Source: Demequina sp. TMPB413
Lineage (GTDB): Bacteria > Actinomycetota > Actinomycetes > Actinomycetales > Demequinaceae
Reading direction: 5' to 3'
Assembly (NCBI RefSeq): GCF_020447105.2
Contig: NZ_CP096184.1
Span: forward strand, 1,798,001-1,862,000
DNA: 64,000 nt
A program made the translations under genes and the position numbers. A model generated the notes under the pieces. The model was not told the DNA's origin and searched no databases. It saw nothing but the letters and a program-made list of their open reading frames with translations. Positions 18,052 to 26,326 of this stretch are shown here, one piece after another. Positions within the stretch are counted from its first letter, which is position 1. Each line of letters starts with the position of its first letter.

Positions 18052-18690
18052 ATGACAGAGTTGGCCGAGTTGCCCGATCTTGACCAAGCCGACGCACGTG
18101 ATCTCGTGGGACGCGCGGTGCTCGATGGCCTGCGCCTGGACGGCGCCAACCTGGACGGCACGAGCGCCGCGCAGGTACGCCTCTTGGAATGCGCGCTCGT
18201 CGACTGTAGGGCCGATGCCCTCGACCTTCCGGGGGTCACCGCAGTCGACGTCTACGTCGGCGGCCTCCAGGCGCAGACCCTCAGTTGCAGGAACGGCGAG
18301 TGGCGCGACGCCACGTGGGCGGAGGTGCGCATCGGTGCCGTGTCGGCCGATGGCTGCGAGTTCACCGACTTCACGGTGCGCGACTCGCGAATCGATCTTC
18401 TGTCCCTGCGTGATACGCGCATCCGACGCCTCACCGTGCGCCACTGCCGGATCGACACCCTGGACCTGTCGATGGCTACGGTGGAGGATCTCACGGTCCT
18501 CGGAGGCACGGTGGGAGAGGTGTTGACCGAGGAATCGCGCATGACGCGCGTGGACCTGTCAAACACCACACTCGGTGCCGTCGGCCACCCAGGCTCCTTG
18601 CGCGGCATGATGCTGTCGCGGCCACAAATCGAGGACATCGCGCCGGCTCTCGCCGCGCACCTGGGGATCGCCGCGAAGGACGTCGGTTAG
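18052..18690 (+). CDS. Pentapeptide-repeat-like protein
   Basis: A 212-residue cytoplasmic protein with beta-helix-type repeats of the A(D/N)LxxxxL form: DGLRLDGANLDGTSAAQVRLLECALVD at the front and several VRDSRIDLLSLRDTRIRRLTVRHCRID turns in the middle. It ends with a globular RPQIEDIAPALAAHLGI segment. Similar proteins in actinobacteria are annotated as pentapeptide repeat proteins. Gyrase protection, known for MfpA/Qnr, cannot be claimed since the repeats are irregular. The ATG at 18052 follows GTGAGG. Its end overlaps the convergent MerR gene by 4 bp. Confidence 0.8.
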   Translation: MTELAELPDLDQADARDLVGRAVLDGLRLDGANLDGTSAAQVRLLECALVDCRADALDLPGVTAVDVYVGGLQAQTLSCRNGEWRDATWAEVRIGAVSADGCEFTDFTVRDSRIDLLSLRDTRIRRLTVRHCRIDTLDLSMATVEDLTVLGGTVGEVLTEESRMTRVDLSNTTLGAVGHPGSLRGMMLSRPQIEDIAPALAAHLGIAAKDVG

Positions 18691-19550
18691 GCGTCGCGGT
18701 CTGGCTCACTCTGGCCGTAGGGCCAGGCAACGACGACGGTCGAGCCGCCCTGCGAACCGTGCACCTCCGGGGCGGAGCCAGCAAGGTCATGACCGAGGTT
18801 CATGTGCCAGTCGAAGAGGACCTCGAGGGACGAGCGGATCAGTGGGTAGAGGTCGCGCCGGTAGGGGAAGCTGATTTCTCCGCGCGGCTGGCTGGGGCGG
18901 TGCACGAGGGACGTTCCGACGGGCACATCCGGCGGCTGCGGAACGGCCACGCAGAACTCGACCGCGCCCGCAAGATCGTCTGTGACGGGTTCGGGAAACC
19001 GCATGTACATGGGTCCGTGATCGAGTGGACCGCACGCCTCAGCGAACACGGCGAACCATGACTGTGCGGCCTGATCGACGCCGATCGCGTTGCATCGCGT
19101 CGAGCCGACAAGCGCGAGATGCGCGGGGGCGTGCCCGATGGTGACGTCCAGCGCGGGGGTGCCATCAGGCACCGCGAGCCTGTTGATGACCTGGTGGAGC
19201 CGAAACTGCTTGCCTCGGAGCGCCTCGGCCTGGCCGTAGACCAGCGTCTTGATGGCGTCAGCCGCCGACTGGGGCGCGCCCATGTCGGCACCGAGCACGG
19301 CAACCACATCCACCAAATCAGCTCGGGTGAAGCCCACGGTACGCAGTTCGCGGAGCAGCACGCCCAGCTCGACCTGGTCTGGATGGTAGTAGCGGAATCC
19401 GGTCCGGTCATCGACGAGGTGCGGGGAGATGAGGTCAATCTCCTCGTAGCCGCGGAGCGTCTTGCGGCTCAGGCCGGTGCGTCGTGCGAATTCACCCGCC
19501 GTGAGCACGTCGGCGGCGTCGTGCCAGGGGTCACCCGTTGCCGTCCGCAT
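18687..19550 (-). CDS. MerR family transcriptional regulator with GyrI-like effector domain
   Basis: 287 residues. The MerR helix-turn-helix begins VLTAGEFARRTGLSRKTLRGYEEIDLI and continues with GFRYYHPDQVELGVLLRELRTVGF. A coiled-coil linker leads to a C-terminal SOUL/GyrI-like small-molecule domain (about 130-285) with APAHLALVGSTRC and GPMYMRFPEPV. This is the BmrR/TipAL-like layout. Its start is 20 bp inside the end of the esterase gene, so the two form an operon. The promoter in front of the esterase has the MerR spacer geometry, suggesting autogenous activation by a ligand. Confidence 0.88.
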   Translation of the reverse strand: MRTATGDPWHDAADVLTAGEFARRTGLSRKTLRGYEEIDLISPHLVDDRTGFRYYHPDQVELGVLLRELRTVGFTRADLVDVVAVLGADMGAPQSAADAIKTLVYGQAEALRGKQFRLHQVINRLAVPDGTPALDVTIGHAPAHLALVGSTRCNAIGVDQAAQSWFAVFAEACGPLDHGPMYMRFPEPVTDDLAGAVEFCVAVPQPPDVPVGTSLVHRPSQPRGEISFPYRRDLYPLIRSSLEVLFDWHMNLGHDLAGSAPEVHGSQGGSTVVVAWPYGQSEPDRDA

Positions 19551-20481
19551 AAAACCCAAGATAGGCCTCCACGTTGTCCACCCAGTACGAGAAGTCGTGG
19601 CCACCCTGACCCAACTCGAAGTGCACATCCGCTCCGCGGGTCTCGAGCAACTGGGCGAAGTCTTCCGTGGGTGGCCGGAAACCCCACTCGTCGTTGTCGC
19701 CCACGTCGAGGTAGAACTCAAGGCCATTGAGATCGGCTGTCTCTGCCAGCAGGAAGGGGTCTCGCTCCTCAAGGGGCACGTCGGGCGGATACAACCAGGT
19801 GAAATCACGGTCAGTGACAAGCGCCGGCGAGTGAGCTCCCACCCGGGAGAACAGGTCGGGATGGCGCAGTGCCAGGTGCAGCGCCGCGAACCCTCCCATG
19901 GAGATTCCGCCAACAAAGCGACCGGATCGGTCATCCACCGTGTCGTACTCCTGGTCGATGAAAGCGATCAGGTCCTCGGCCAGGAAGTCCTCGTAGCGGT
20001 TGCCGTCGTAGTAGACCGAGGGCCTACCGGGTATGTCGACCATGCCCGACTCGGTGTTGTTGACTCCGAAGCTGTTGTCGATGTTCGGCATGACGATCAG
20101 CATCGGCTCGATCACGCCAGTGGCGATCAGGTTGTCTGACACACTCGCCACACCCAGGTTGCTCCACATGTTGTTGTTCTCTCTTTGGCCGTGCAGCAGA
20201 TACACCACCGGAACCGGACCAAGGTCTTCAAGGCCAGGGGGTTCATACACCGTCACCGATTGCGTGTGCCCGAGCGCCTGGCTTTCGACCTGAAGCTGGT
20301 ACACCTTGCCCGCGCTCGACGGCGAAGGTGAAGGTGCCACCGCCGCGTCACCCGACGCGATGCTGCCGGGCGACGCCGTCTGGCTCCCCCCGGGACCAGC
20401 GTTCACCGTTGTCGGTTCCGCGCAAGCACTCACACCAGCAACAACACAAGCAACCATCGTGACCGCACTCAAGAATCTCAT
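19531..20481 (-). CDS. Secreted lipoprotein esterase (Esterase D/Fes-like alpha/beta hydrolase)
   Basis: 316-residue lipoprotein: signal peptide MRFLSAVTMVACVVAGVSAC with Cys 20, then a Ser/Pro/Ala linker and a hydrolase domain of the esterase D family. PVVYLLHGQRENNNMWSNLG gives the oxyanion hole; FVGGISMGGFAAL is the nucleophile elbow with Ser in GISMGG; a catalytic acid is likely in YLDVGDNDEWG and the His in QGGHDFSYW. Relatives include mycolyltransferase-like and feruloyl esterases, so the substrate is open. The start ATG is chosen over an upstream one. Promoter and operator lie directly upstream. Confidence 0.85.
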   Translation of the reverse strand: MRFLSAVTMVACVVAGVSACAEPTTVNAGPGGSQTASPGSIASGDAAVAPSPSPSSAGKVYQLQVESQALGHTQSVTVYEPPGLEDLGPVPVVYLLHGQRENNNMWSNLGVASVSDNLIATGVIEPMLIVMPNIDNSFGVNNTESGMVDIPGRPSVYYDGNRYEDFLAEDLIAFIDQEYDTVDDRSGRFVGGISMGGFAALHLALRHPDLFSRVGAHSPALVTDRDFTWLYPPDVPLEERDPFLLAETADLNGLEFYLDVGDNDEWGFRPPTEDFAQLLETRGADVHFELGQGGHDFSYWVDNVEAYLGFYADGNG

Positions 20482-20491
20482 GAACGCGATC

Positions 20492-20523
20492 TTGACATTG
20501 GCCCCAGGGGCCAACACAAGCGT
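20492..20523 (-). promoter_or_regulatory. MerR-type promoter with dyad in a 19-bp spacer
   Basis: Reading the minus strand, a -35-like TTGTGT and a -10-like CAAGAT are separated by 19 bp. The perfect dyad TTGGCCCC-A-GGGGCCAA (20498-20514) sits at the spacer. The overlong spacer with central dyad is the hallmark of MerR-family activated promoters, and the operon downstream encodes one. Binding is inferred. Confidence 0.6.
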
Positions 20524-20541
20524 TGCTCGGGCGGGCGTCTG

Positions 20542-23091
20542 CTAACTCAGCGAGTTCGGCGCTTCCATCTCCACATCCGTCACGTCCGCCTCGTTCACGT
20601 TCGGCGGCAACGATGCCGTGACGACAGTGCCGTCGGCGCGCAGCGTGCCGTGATACTTCTGCGGATCAGGCATGCCGTCGATGCGCGGTCCCTGATCCTC
20701 GAGAGGCACGACGACCTCGGCGTGAGCAAGGACGTTGTGGTGAGTGCCGCGCACGTCGACGGTGAGGCCCGGACCCTCCTCGATGCTGAAGGCGATCGAC
20801 TCCTTGCGCACCGTCACCTTGACCCTCGTCCCCCGCTGGGTGAGCCTGAAGGTGAGCGACGGCCACGCGTCGGGAAGCCGCGGGTCGAAGTGGAGCATCG
20901 AACCGTGATCGCGCAGGCCGCCGAAACCAAAGACAAGCGCGGACCATACGCCGCCAGCCGAGGCGACGTGCACGCCGTCGGCCGTGTTCGAATGCAGGTT
21001 ACCGATGTCGACAAAGATGCCGTCCCAGAAGTACTTCAAGGCGAGCTGGTGGTAACCGACTTCTGCCGCGATGATCGACTGGACGACGCCTGACAACGAC
21101 GAGTCTCCCGTGGTGATCGGGTCGTAATACTCGAAGTCGGAACGCTTCTCTTCCAAAGAGAAATGCTCAGACTGCAAGAAGAGCGCAAGCACCACGTCGG
21201 CTTGCTTGAGGACCTGGAAGCGATAGATCACCAGTGGGTGGAAGTGCAGCAGAAGTGGCCGCTTTTCCGGAGGCGTGTTCGCCAGGTCCCACACCTCGCG
21301 CTCATTGAATAGCGCGTCTTGAGGGTGGATCCCAAGGTTGTCGTCCCACAGGATGGCCATGGCCTCCGCGGCGCGTTCCCACTCCTCGACTTCCTCCTGC
21401 TCAAGACCCAGGCGCGCCACCATCTTGGCGTGCTGATCGGGCCACGTGTCGGCGAGCTTGCGCACCGACTGGGCGGCACAGCGCAAGTTGAAGCGTGCCA
21501 TCACGTTCGTGTAGAGGTTGTCGTTGACCACCGTGGTGTACTCGTCCGGTCCAGTCACCCCGTGAATGCGGAACGATGTTTCGTTGCCTGCGGTCCCGCG
21601 CCAGAATCCGAGGTCCGCCCACATCCTGGCGGTCTGCACCAAGATGTCGATGCCCTCGCGTGCCAAGAATTCGTCGTCTCCCGTGGCGTGCACGTACTTG
21701 TTGATCGCGTATGAGATGTCGGCGTCGATATGGTACTGCGCGGTTCCTGCGGCATAGTATGCGGAGGCCTCCTCGCCGTTGATGGTGCGCCACGGATACA
21801 AAGCCCCCCGTTGGGCGAGTTCGGCGGCCCGTCGTTCGGCGGCCCCGAGCATCCGGTACCGATATCTGAGGGCGTTGCGCGCCATCACGGGGGACGTGTA
21901 GGTGAAGAATGGCACCACGTAGATTTCGGTGTCCCAGAAGTAGTGGCCGCCGTAGCCGGAACCACTGACTCCCTTGGCGGAGATGCCGTTCCCGTCGCCG
22001 CGCGCGCCCGCTTGCGCGAGTTGGAACAAGGACCACCTGATGGCCTGCTGCAGACCCGGGTCTCCCCCCACCTCCACGTCGGAGCGTGCCCAGAAATCAT
22101 CGAGCCACTCTCGCTGCTCCTCGAACTGCTTGTCCGCTCCCTCATCGCGCAGGCGATCGAGCGTGCGGTTGCAACGGTCGGCCAGTTCCCGAGCTGGCAC
22201 CACACTCGACGTGTGATAACTGACCGCCTTGGTCAGGGAGAAGGTCACGCCGGGCTTCAGTTGAGTGCGGAACACGTGCTTGGCATAGTCCTCCTCCACC
22301 TCGCTGAGGCACTCGTAGTCCCCGGTGTAGTCGACCCAATGCTCCATCGCCACGGCCATCGTCATGCCGGAGTTCGCACACTCATACCCCAAGTGGATGC
22401 GACCGTCTTCCTCCTTGTGCATACGCGGCTCAAGAACCCGTTCGACAAACTTTTGCGCCTTGCGGGGGTCCGTCTCACCCGTGGGATCCGGGTTGGCCCG
22501 GTACTCGTCCAGGCCCGCCTGACGGTTGAGAAGTTGGGAGGAGATCGCGATCGGCGCTTCCTTGTCCAGGAGCGTCACCTCGAAGGTCATCAACGCGGCG
22601 TGGCGGTGCGTGAAGGACACCACGCGCCGGGACCGCACCCTCACCCGGTTTCCCGCTGGGGTACGCCACAACAGGTCGCGGGTGAGCACGCCGTCACGCA
22701 TGTCGAGCGAGCGGTTGTACTCGATGAGGTCCGCTACGGATAGCAACAGGGGTTCATCGTCGACGTACAGCCTGATGACCTTGGCGTCGGGGACGTTGAC
22801 GATGGTCTGGCCGGTGCGGGCAAAACCGTAGGCCTCCTCGGCGTGGCGGATGGGCCACGTCTCGTGAAAGCCATTGATGAAGGTGCCGTGGGAATGGAAG
22901 TCGTGCCCCTCTTCCACGTTTCCGCGCAGTCCGAGATAGCCGTTTCCCACCGAGAACAGGGTCTCGCTGGTGCCGATGTCGTCGTCGTCGAACGTCGTCT
23001 CCGTGAGTCGCCATGGGTCGGCGGGAAAGCGCAATCTGTCGACGTACTCCCGCAGGTCGGTCTCGAAGGGCGGGTTGTGAGCGGCCTTCAC
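20542..23091 (-). CDS. Glycoside hydrolase family 65 disaccharide phosphorylase
   Basis: 849-residue GH65 enzyme that phosphorolyses an alpha-glucosyl disaccharide (maltose, trehalose, kojibiose or nigerose) to beta-glucose-1-phosphate and glucose. The N-terminal domain begins with SVGNGYLGLRGNVEEG. The catalytic general acid is the Glu in FRIHGVTGPDEYTTVVNDNLYTN, and phosphate-binding residues lie in the ITTGDSSLSGVVQSI loop. FWDTEIYVVPFF is the other substrate contact. The ATG overlaps the pgmB stop by 4 bp. Pairing with beta-phosphoglucomutase fits conversion of the beta-glucose-1-phosphate product. The exact disaccharide cannot be decided. Confidence 0.93.
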   Translation of the reverse strand: MKAAHNPPFETDLREYVDRLRFPADPWRLTETTFDDDDIGTSETLFSVGNGYLGLRGNVEEGHDFHSHGTFINGFHETWPIRHAEEAYGFARTGQTIVNVPDAKVIRLYVDDEPLLLSVADLIEYNRSLDMRDGVLTRDLLWRTPAGNRVRVRSRRVVSFTHRHAALMTFEVTLLDKEAPIAISSQLLNRQAGLDEYRANPDPTGETDPRKAQKFVERVLEPRMHKEEDGRIHLGYECANSGMTMAVAMEHWVDYTGDYECLSEVEEDYAKHVFRTQLKPGVTFSLTKAVSYHTSSVVPARELADRCNRTLDRLRDEGADKQFEEQREWLDDFWARSDVEVGGDPGLQQAIRWSLFQLAQAGARGDGNGISAKGVSGSGYGGHYFWDTEIYVVPFFTYTSPVMARNALRYRYRMLGAAERRAAELAQRGALYPWRTINGEEASAYYAAGTAQYHIDADISYAINKYVHATGDDEFLAREGIDILVQTARMWADLGFWRGTAGNETSFRIHGVTGPDEYTTVVNDNLYTNVMARFNLRCAAQSVRKLADTWPDQHAKMVARLGLEQEEVEEWERAAEAMAILWDDNLGIHPQDALFNEREVWDLANTPPEKRPLLLHFHPLVIYRFQVLKQADVVLALFLQSEHFSLEEKRSDFEYYDPITTGDSSLSGVVQSIIAAEVGYHQLALKYFWDGIFVDIGNLHSNTADGVHVASAGGVWSALVFGFGGLRDHGSMLHFDPRLPDAWPSLTFRLTQRGTRVKVTVRKESIAFSIEEGPGLTVDVRGTHHNVLAHAEVVVPLEDQGPRIDGMPDPQKYHGTLRADGTVVTASLPPNVNEADVTDVEMEAPNSLS

Positions 23092-23840
23092 GGCTGCACC
23101 AACTCTGCAAGATCGCGCACCACTACGTCGGCGCCCGCACGCACCAGGCCATCGGCGCCCGCGCCTCTGTCGACGCCGATGACGAGCGCGAAGTCGCCTG
23201 CGGCCCCTGCCTGCACCCCCGAGATCGCGTCTTCGACGACGACGGACACGGCGTCGCTCACGCCCAGTTGTGTCGCCGCGTATTGGAACGTGTCGGGCTT
23301 GGGTTTGCCTGGCAACGCCTCGGCGGCGGCCACGTTACCGTCGACCACCACTTGAAAGCGGTGAGCAAGGCCTGCGACCCTCAGCACCTCGGCCGCGTTG
23401 CGCGAGCTCGACACCACCGCCATCGGAACGTCAAGAGACTCCAAGACATCGATCAGCGCAACCGACCCTGGAAACGCGGTGACGCCTTCTTCGTCGAGCA
23501 CGGCATTGAAGGCGTCGTTCTTGGAGTTGCCGAGCGCGCACACGGTCTGATCACCGGGCGGGTCGCTTGGAGACCCATACGGCAACTCCACGCCGCGCGA
23601 GGCGAGGCACACCTGGACGCCCTCGTACCGGGGCCTGCCGTCGATGTAGGCGAAGTAGTCCTCGTCCGTATAGGCAGGGGTGATGCCATGGGAGGCAAAG
23701 AAGGTGGTGAACATGCGCCGCCATGCGGCCATGTGGACGTCTGCGGTGGGAGTCAGTACTCCATCGAGGTCAAACAGGACCGCGCCAAAACTGCGGTCAG
23801 GGACCTGCGGAATGGTCCAGTCGGAGCGACCTGAGGTCAA
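23088..23840 (-). CDS. pgmB: HAD family beta-phosphoglucomutase-like phosphatase
   Basis: Converts beta-glucose-1-phosphate to glucose-6-phosphate, completing disaccharide phosphorolysis by the GH65 partner downstream. 250 residues from a TTG start that follows AAGGGGG. HAD motif I is AVLFDLDGVLTPTADVH (nucleophile and acid Asp), motif II AVVSSSRNA, motif III Lys in GKPKPDTFQYAA, and motif IV VVVEDAISGVQAGAAG. The cap (DGRPRYEGVQVCL) has the DGxxR pattern of beta-PGM. A longer frame from 23903 is possible but has no good start. The 4-bp overlap with GH65 suggests coupled synthesis. Confidence 0.88.
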   Translation of the reverse strand: MTSGRSDWTIPQVPDRSFGAVLFDLDGVLTPTADVHMAAWRRMFTTFFASHGITPAYTDEDYFAYIDGRPRYEGVQVCLASRGVELPYGSPSDPPGDQTVCALGNSKNDAFNAVLDEEGVTAFPGSVALIDVLESLDVPMAVVSSSRNAAEVLRVAGLAHRFQVVVDGNVAAAEALPGKPKPDTFQYAATQLGVSDAVSVVVEDAISGVQAGAAGDFALVIGVDRGAGADGLVRAGADVVVRDLAELVQP

Positions 23841-23892
23841 TGGGGAACCCCCTTGGGCTGCTGGGTGAGGCCGGCATCGGTCGTGGTGCCGT

Positions 23893-23910
23893 GCCCCCAG
23901 CAAAGGGGGC
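23893..23910. other. Hairpin in the pgmB leader
   Basis: Stem GCCCCC / GGGGGC with a 6-nt loop lies about 55 bp before the pgmB start. A TGGACA/TACGAT pair 19 bp apart (23922-23952, minus strand) could be the promoter, placing the hairpin in the leader. It could equally be the pth terminator. Function is uncertain. Confidence 0.3.
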
Positions 23911-24001
23911 CGACGTCTTCGATCGTACTGGCGAACCTGTGGCCTGTGTCCAGTGCGGCGGCGAGAGGAGTCACGATCAGGTCACAGATCCCCCCGCCCT
24001 C

Positions 24002-24607
24002 CTAATCCGACGTGTGGAACCGTTGTTGTGCCTCGGAGATGCCCTTGGTGAGGAGGTCCTCAACGGCGTCGGCTGCGAGCGCGACGACGAGGTCGCGCTC
24101 CTTGCGCTCAGCGGCGCTGAACGGCTTCAGCACGAAATCGGCTGGCGCTTGGCGGCCAGGGGGACGGCCGATGCCGACGCGCACTCTCACGTAGTCGGGC
24201 GTGCCAAGAGCCTTGGTGATGTCCTTCAAGCCGTTGTGCCCACCCGAACCGCCGCCGCGCTTGATCCTGATCGCGCCGTAAGGGATGTCGAGCTCGTCGT
24301 GAATCACCACGACGTCTGCCGGCGCAATGTCGTAGTACTTGGCCAAGGCGCCGACTGGTCCGCCGGAGAGATTCATGTACGACATCGGCTTGGCGACGAC
24401 AACGGCGGCGCCCCCTGGGCCGACGCCTCCCAACCTGATACTCGCGGCCTGGGAGTGAGTCCGTTTGACGGACGAGAACGACGCCGAATACCGCGACGCA
24501 ATTTCGTCGGCGACCATCTGGCCGACGTTGTGGCGCGTCTGGGCGTATTCGGGACCGGGGTTTCCAAGGCCAACCACCAGAGCCGTCACCGCGTTCTCCT
24601 CAGTCAT
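24002..24607 (-). CDS. pth: Peptidyl-tRNA hydrolase
   Basis: Releases peptides from prematurely dropped peptidyl-tRNA. The 201-residue length is right for bacterial Pth. Signature pieces: LVVGLGNPGPEYAQTRHNVGQMV with the catalytic His, AKPMSYMNLSGGPV with its conserved Asn, DDLDI-type VVIHDELDIPYGAIRIKRGGGSGGHNGLKDI, and YVRVRVGIGRP. The internal start at 24607 is used; an in-frame extension to 24709 has no family similarity. It follows rplY by about 100 bp on the same strand, the standard ctc-pth arrangement. Confidence 0.95.
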   Translation of the reverse strand: MTEENAVTALVVGLGNPGPEYAQTRHNVGQMVADEIASRYSASFSSVKRTHSQAASIRLGGVGPGGAAVVVAKPMSYMNLSGGPVGALAKYYDIAPADVVVIHDELDIPYGAIRIKRGGGSGGHNGLKDITKALGTPDYVRVRVGIGRPPGRQAPADFVLKPFSAAERKERDLVVALAADAVEDLLTKGISEAQQRFHTSD

Positions 24608-24712
24608 TGCGTCGTGCGGGTCTTCCTGACGTGACGATCCCGTGAGGGAGCGCACAGCACGACGCCCGGCTCGCCACATCGCGGCAAACCGGGCGTCCAT
24701 GCGTGTCAAGTC

Positions 24713-25333
24713 TTACTCGGAGTCTGCCTCGGAGGGGCCCGCAGCGGACTCTGCAGCCTCTTCCGCTGCCGCTTCCTCTTCCTCGGAGACGGTTCCGCGT
24801 GGCACCGAGATGGCGACGACAGTGGTGTCGGGGTCCGTCACGAGCGTCGAGCCCGCTGGCAGCTTCACGTCGCCTGCAGTGACCTTCTGACCCTCTTCGA
24901 GGCCCTCGATCGACACCTCGACCGACTCGGGAATGTGTGTGGCTTCTGCCTCGATCGACAGTGTGTTGTGCTCGGTCACGGCAACGGTGCCGGGGAACGA
25001 GTCGCCCACGACGTGCACCGGGATGTCGACGGTAACCTTCTCGCCCTTGCGGACAATCAGCAGGTCGACGTGCTCAATGGTGCGCTTGACGGCGTGGCGC
25101 TGGACATCCTTCGCGAGCACCATCTGGCTCTCGTCGTCCCACGCCACCGTGATGAGGGCGTTCGAGTGCTTGAGCGTCATCATCGTCTCGTGGCCTGGCA
25201 ACAAGACGTGCAGCGGGTCAGCACCGTGGCCGTAGATCACTGCAGGGATCTTGTGCGCCATCCTGGCGCGGCGCGCGGCACCCTTGCCAAATTCGGTGCG
25301 CTTTTCGGCAGCAAGCTTGAGCTTGTCAGACAT
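24713..25333 (-). CDS. rplY: 50S ribosomal protein L25 / general stress protein Ctc
   Basis: 206-residue L25 of the long TL5/Ctc type, which binds 5S rRNA at the central protuberance. The N-terminal L25 domain contains KRTEFGKGAARRARMAHKIPAVIYGHG, followed by a beta-barrel C-terminal domain (VDIPVHVVGDSFPG... TVVAISVPRG) and a Glu/Ala-rich tail. A clear GAGGAGAACC ribosome site precedes the ATG at 25333. It is divergent from the DUF1206 gene. Confidence 0.95.
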   Translation of the reverse strand: MSDKLKLAAEKRTEFGKGAARRARMAHKIPAVIYGHGADPLHVLLPGHETMMTLKHSNALITVAWDDESQMVLAKDVQRHAVKRTIEHVDLLIVRKGEKVTVDIPVHVVGDSFPGTVAVTEHNTLSIEAEATHIPESVEVSIEGLEEGQKVTAGDVKLPAGSTLVTDPDTTVVAISVPRGTVSEEEEAAAEEAAESAAGPSEADSE

Positions 25334-25525
25334 GGTTCTCCTCGAATCGGTCGAATACGGGCCCAGGCAAGGCAGGACGCACCGCATCCGCCGCGTCGAT
25401 CACGCCAGCCGTGCTGCTTGCCAGCCTCGCCGAGGAACCCGGATAGTCTACTGCGTCTCACGACCAGCCGCGACCTTGATTCGCGGGGCGGAATGCCTGG
25501 TGCCGCCGCGGTCGTTGCCACCACC

Positions 25526-26311
25526 ATGACTACCTCTGCGAATGGCACAGCACGCAATGGCACATCGGGAGACGTGTGGGAAAAGACGGCGCGGGGCGGG
25601 TACGCCATCACCGGCCTTGTGCACATCGTGCTCGGCTATCTCATCGCGAGGCTGGCCTTCGGTGGCAGCAGTGGCGAGGCGTCCCAGTCCTCTGCGCTTT
25701 CACAACTCAGTGAGACGCCAGTCGGCGGCGTCGTTATCTGGGTAGCAGTGGGCGCATGGGCCGCTCTTGCGGCCTGGCAAATCGCCGATGCGCTCCGCAG
25801 CCACGACGAAGGGAAGGACAGGGCGAAGGCGGCCGGCAAGGCTGTCGTCTACGCCGTCCTTGCCTTCGTGGCGTACACCGTGGCTCAGGGCACCGGTGGG
25901 TCAAGCAACGGCGACTCGCAAGCGCAAGGCTATGCCAGCGACCTCATGCAGGCTCCCGGGGGTCGGGTGCTGCTTGGTGCTATCGGACTCGGAATCTTGG
26001 CTGCGGGTGCCTATCACGTCTACAAAGGCGTCACCAAGAAGTTCGAAGAGGACCTGACGGGCGCGCCGAATGCGGTGAAGGCGCTCGGCACGGTCGGATA
26101 CCCCGCCAAGGGCGTCGCGCTCGGCGCTGTGGGCGCCTTCTTCACCTACGCCGCACTGACGGCGGATCCTGACAAGGCGCGGGGGCTTGACGGAGCAATC
26201 GGCGGCCTACTCGACGCCCCATTCGGCCAGCCGATCGTGATCGCTGTAGGCGTGGGCTTCGCGGCGTACGGCCTGTACTCATTTGGCCGCGCCCGCTACG
26301 CGAAGATGTGA
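25526..26311 (+). CDS. DUF1206 domain membrane protein
   Basis: 261-residue protein with three copies of the DUF1206 two-helix unit, six helices in all. Each unit has a small-residue-rich first helix (YAITGLVHIVLGYLIARLA, VLLGAIGLGILAAGAYHVYKG, YPAKGVALGAVGAFFTYAAL). It ends ARYAKM. DUF1206 is a membrane family of unknown function, abundant in actinobacteria. ATG 25526 is the probable start; ATG 25493, also in frame, is possible and an open frame upstream overlaps rplY. It converges on prs with a 15-bp gap. Confidence 0.82.
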   Translation: MTTSANGTARNGTSGDVWEKTARGGYAITGLVHIVLGYLIARLAFGGSSGEASQSSALSQLSETPVGGVVIWVAVGAWAALAAWQIADALRSHDEGKDRAKAAGKAVVYAVLAFVAYTVAQGTGGSSNGDSQAQGYASDLMQAPGGRVLLGAIGLGILAAGAYHVYKGVTKKFEEDLTGAPNAVKALGTVGYPAKGVALGAVGAFFTYAALTADPDKARGLDGAIGGLLDAPFGQPIVIAVGVGFAAYGLYSFGRARYAKM

Positions 26312-26326
26312 CGGATTCCCGAGGAG

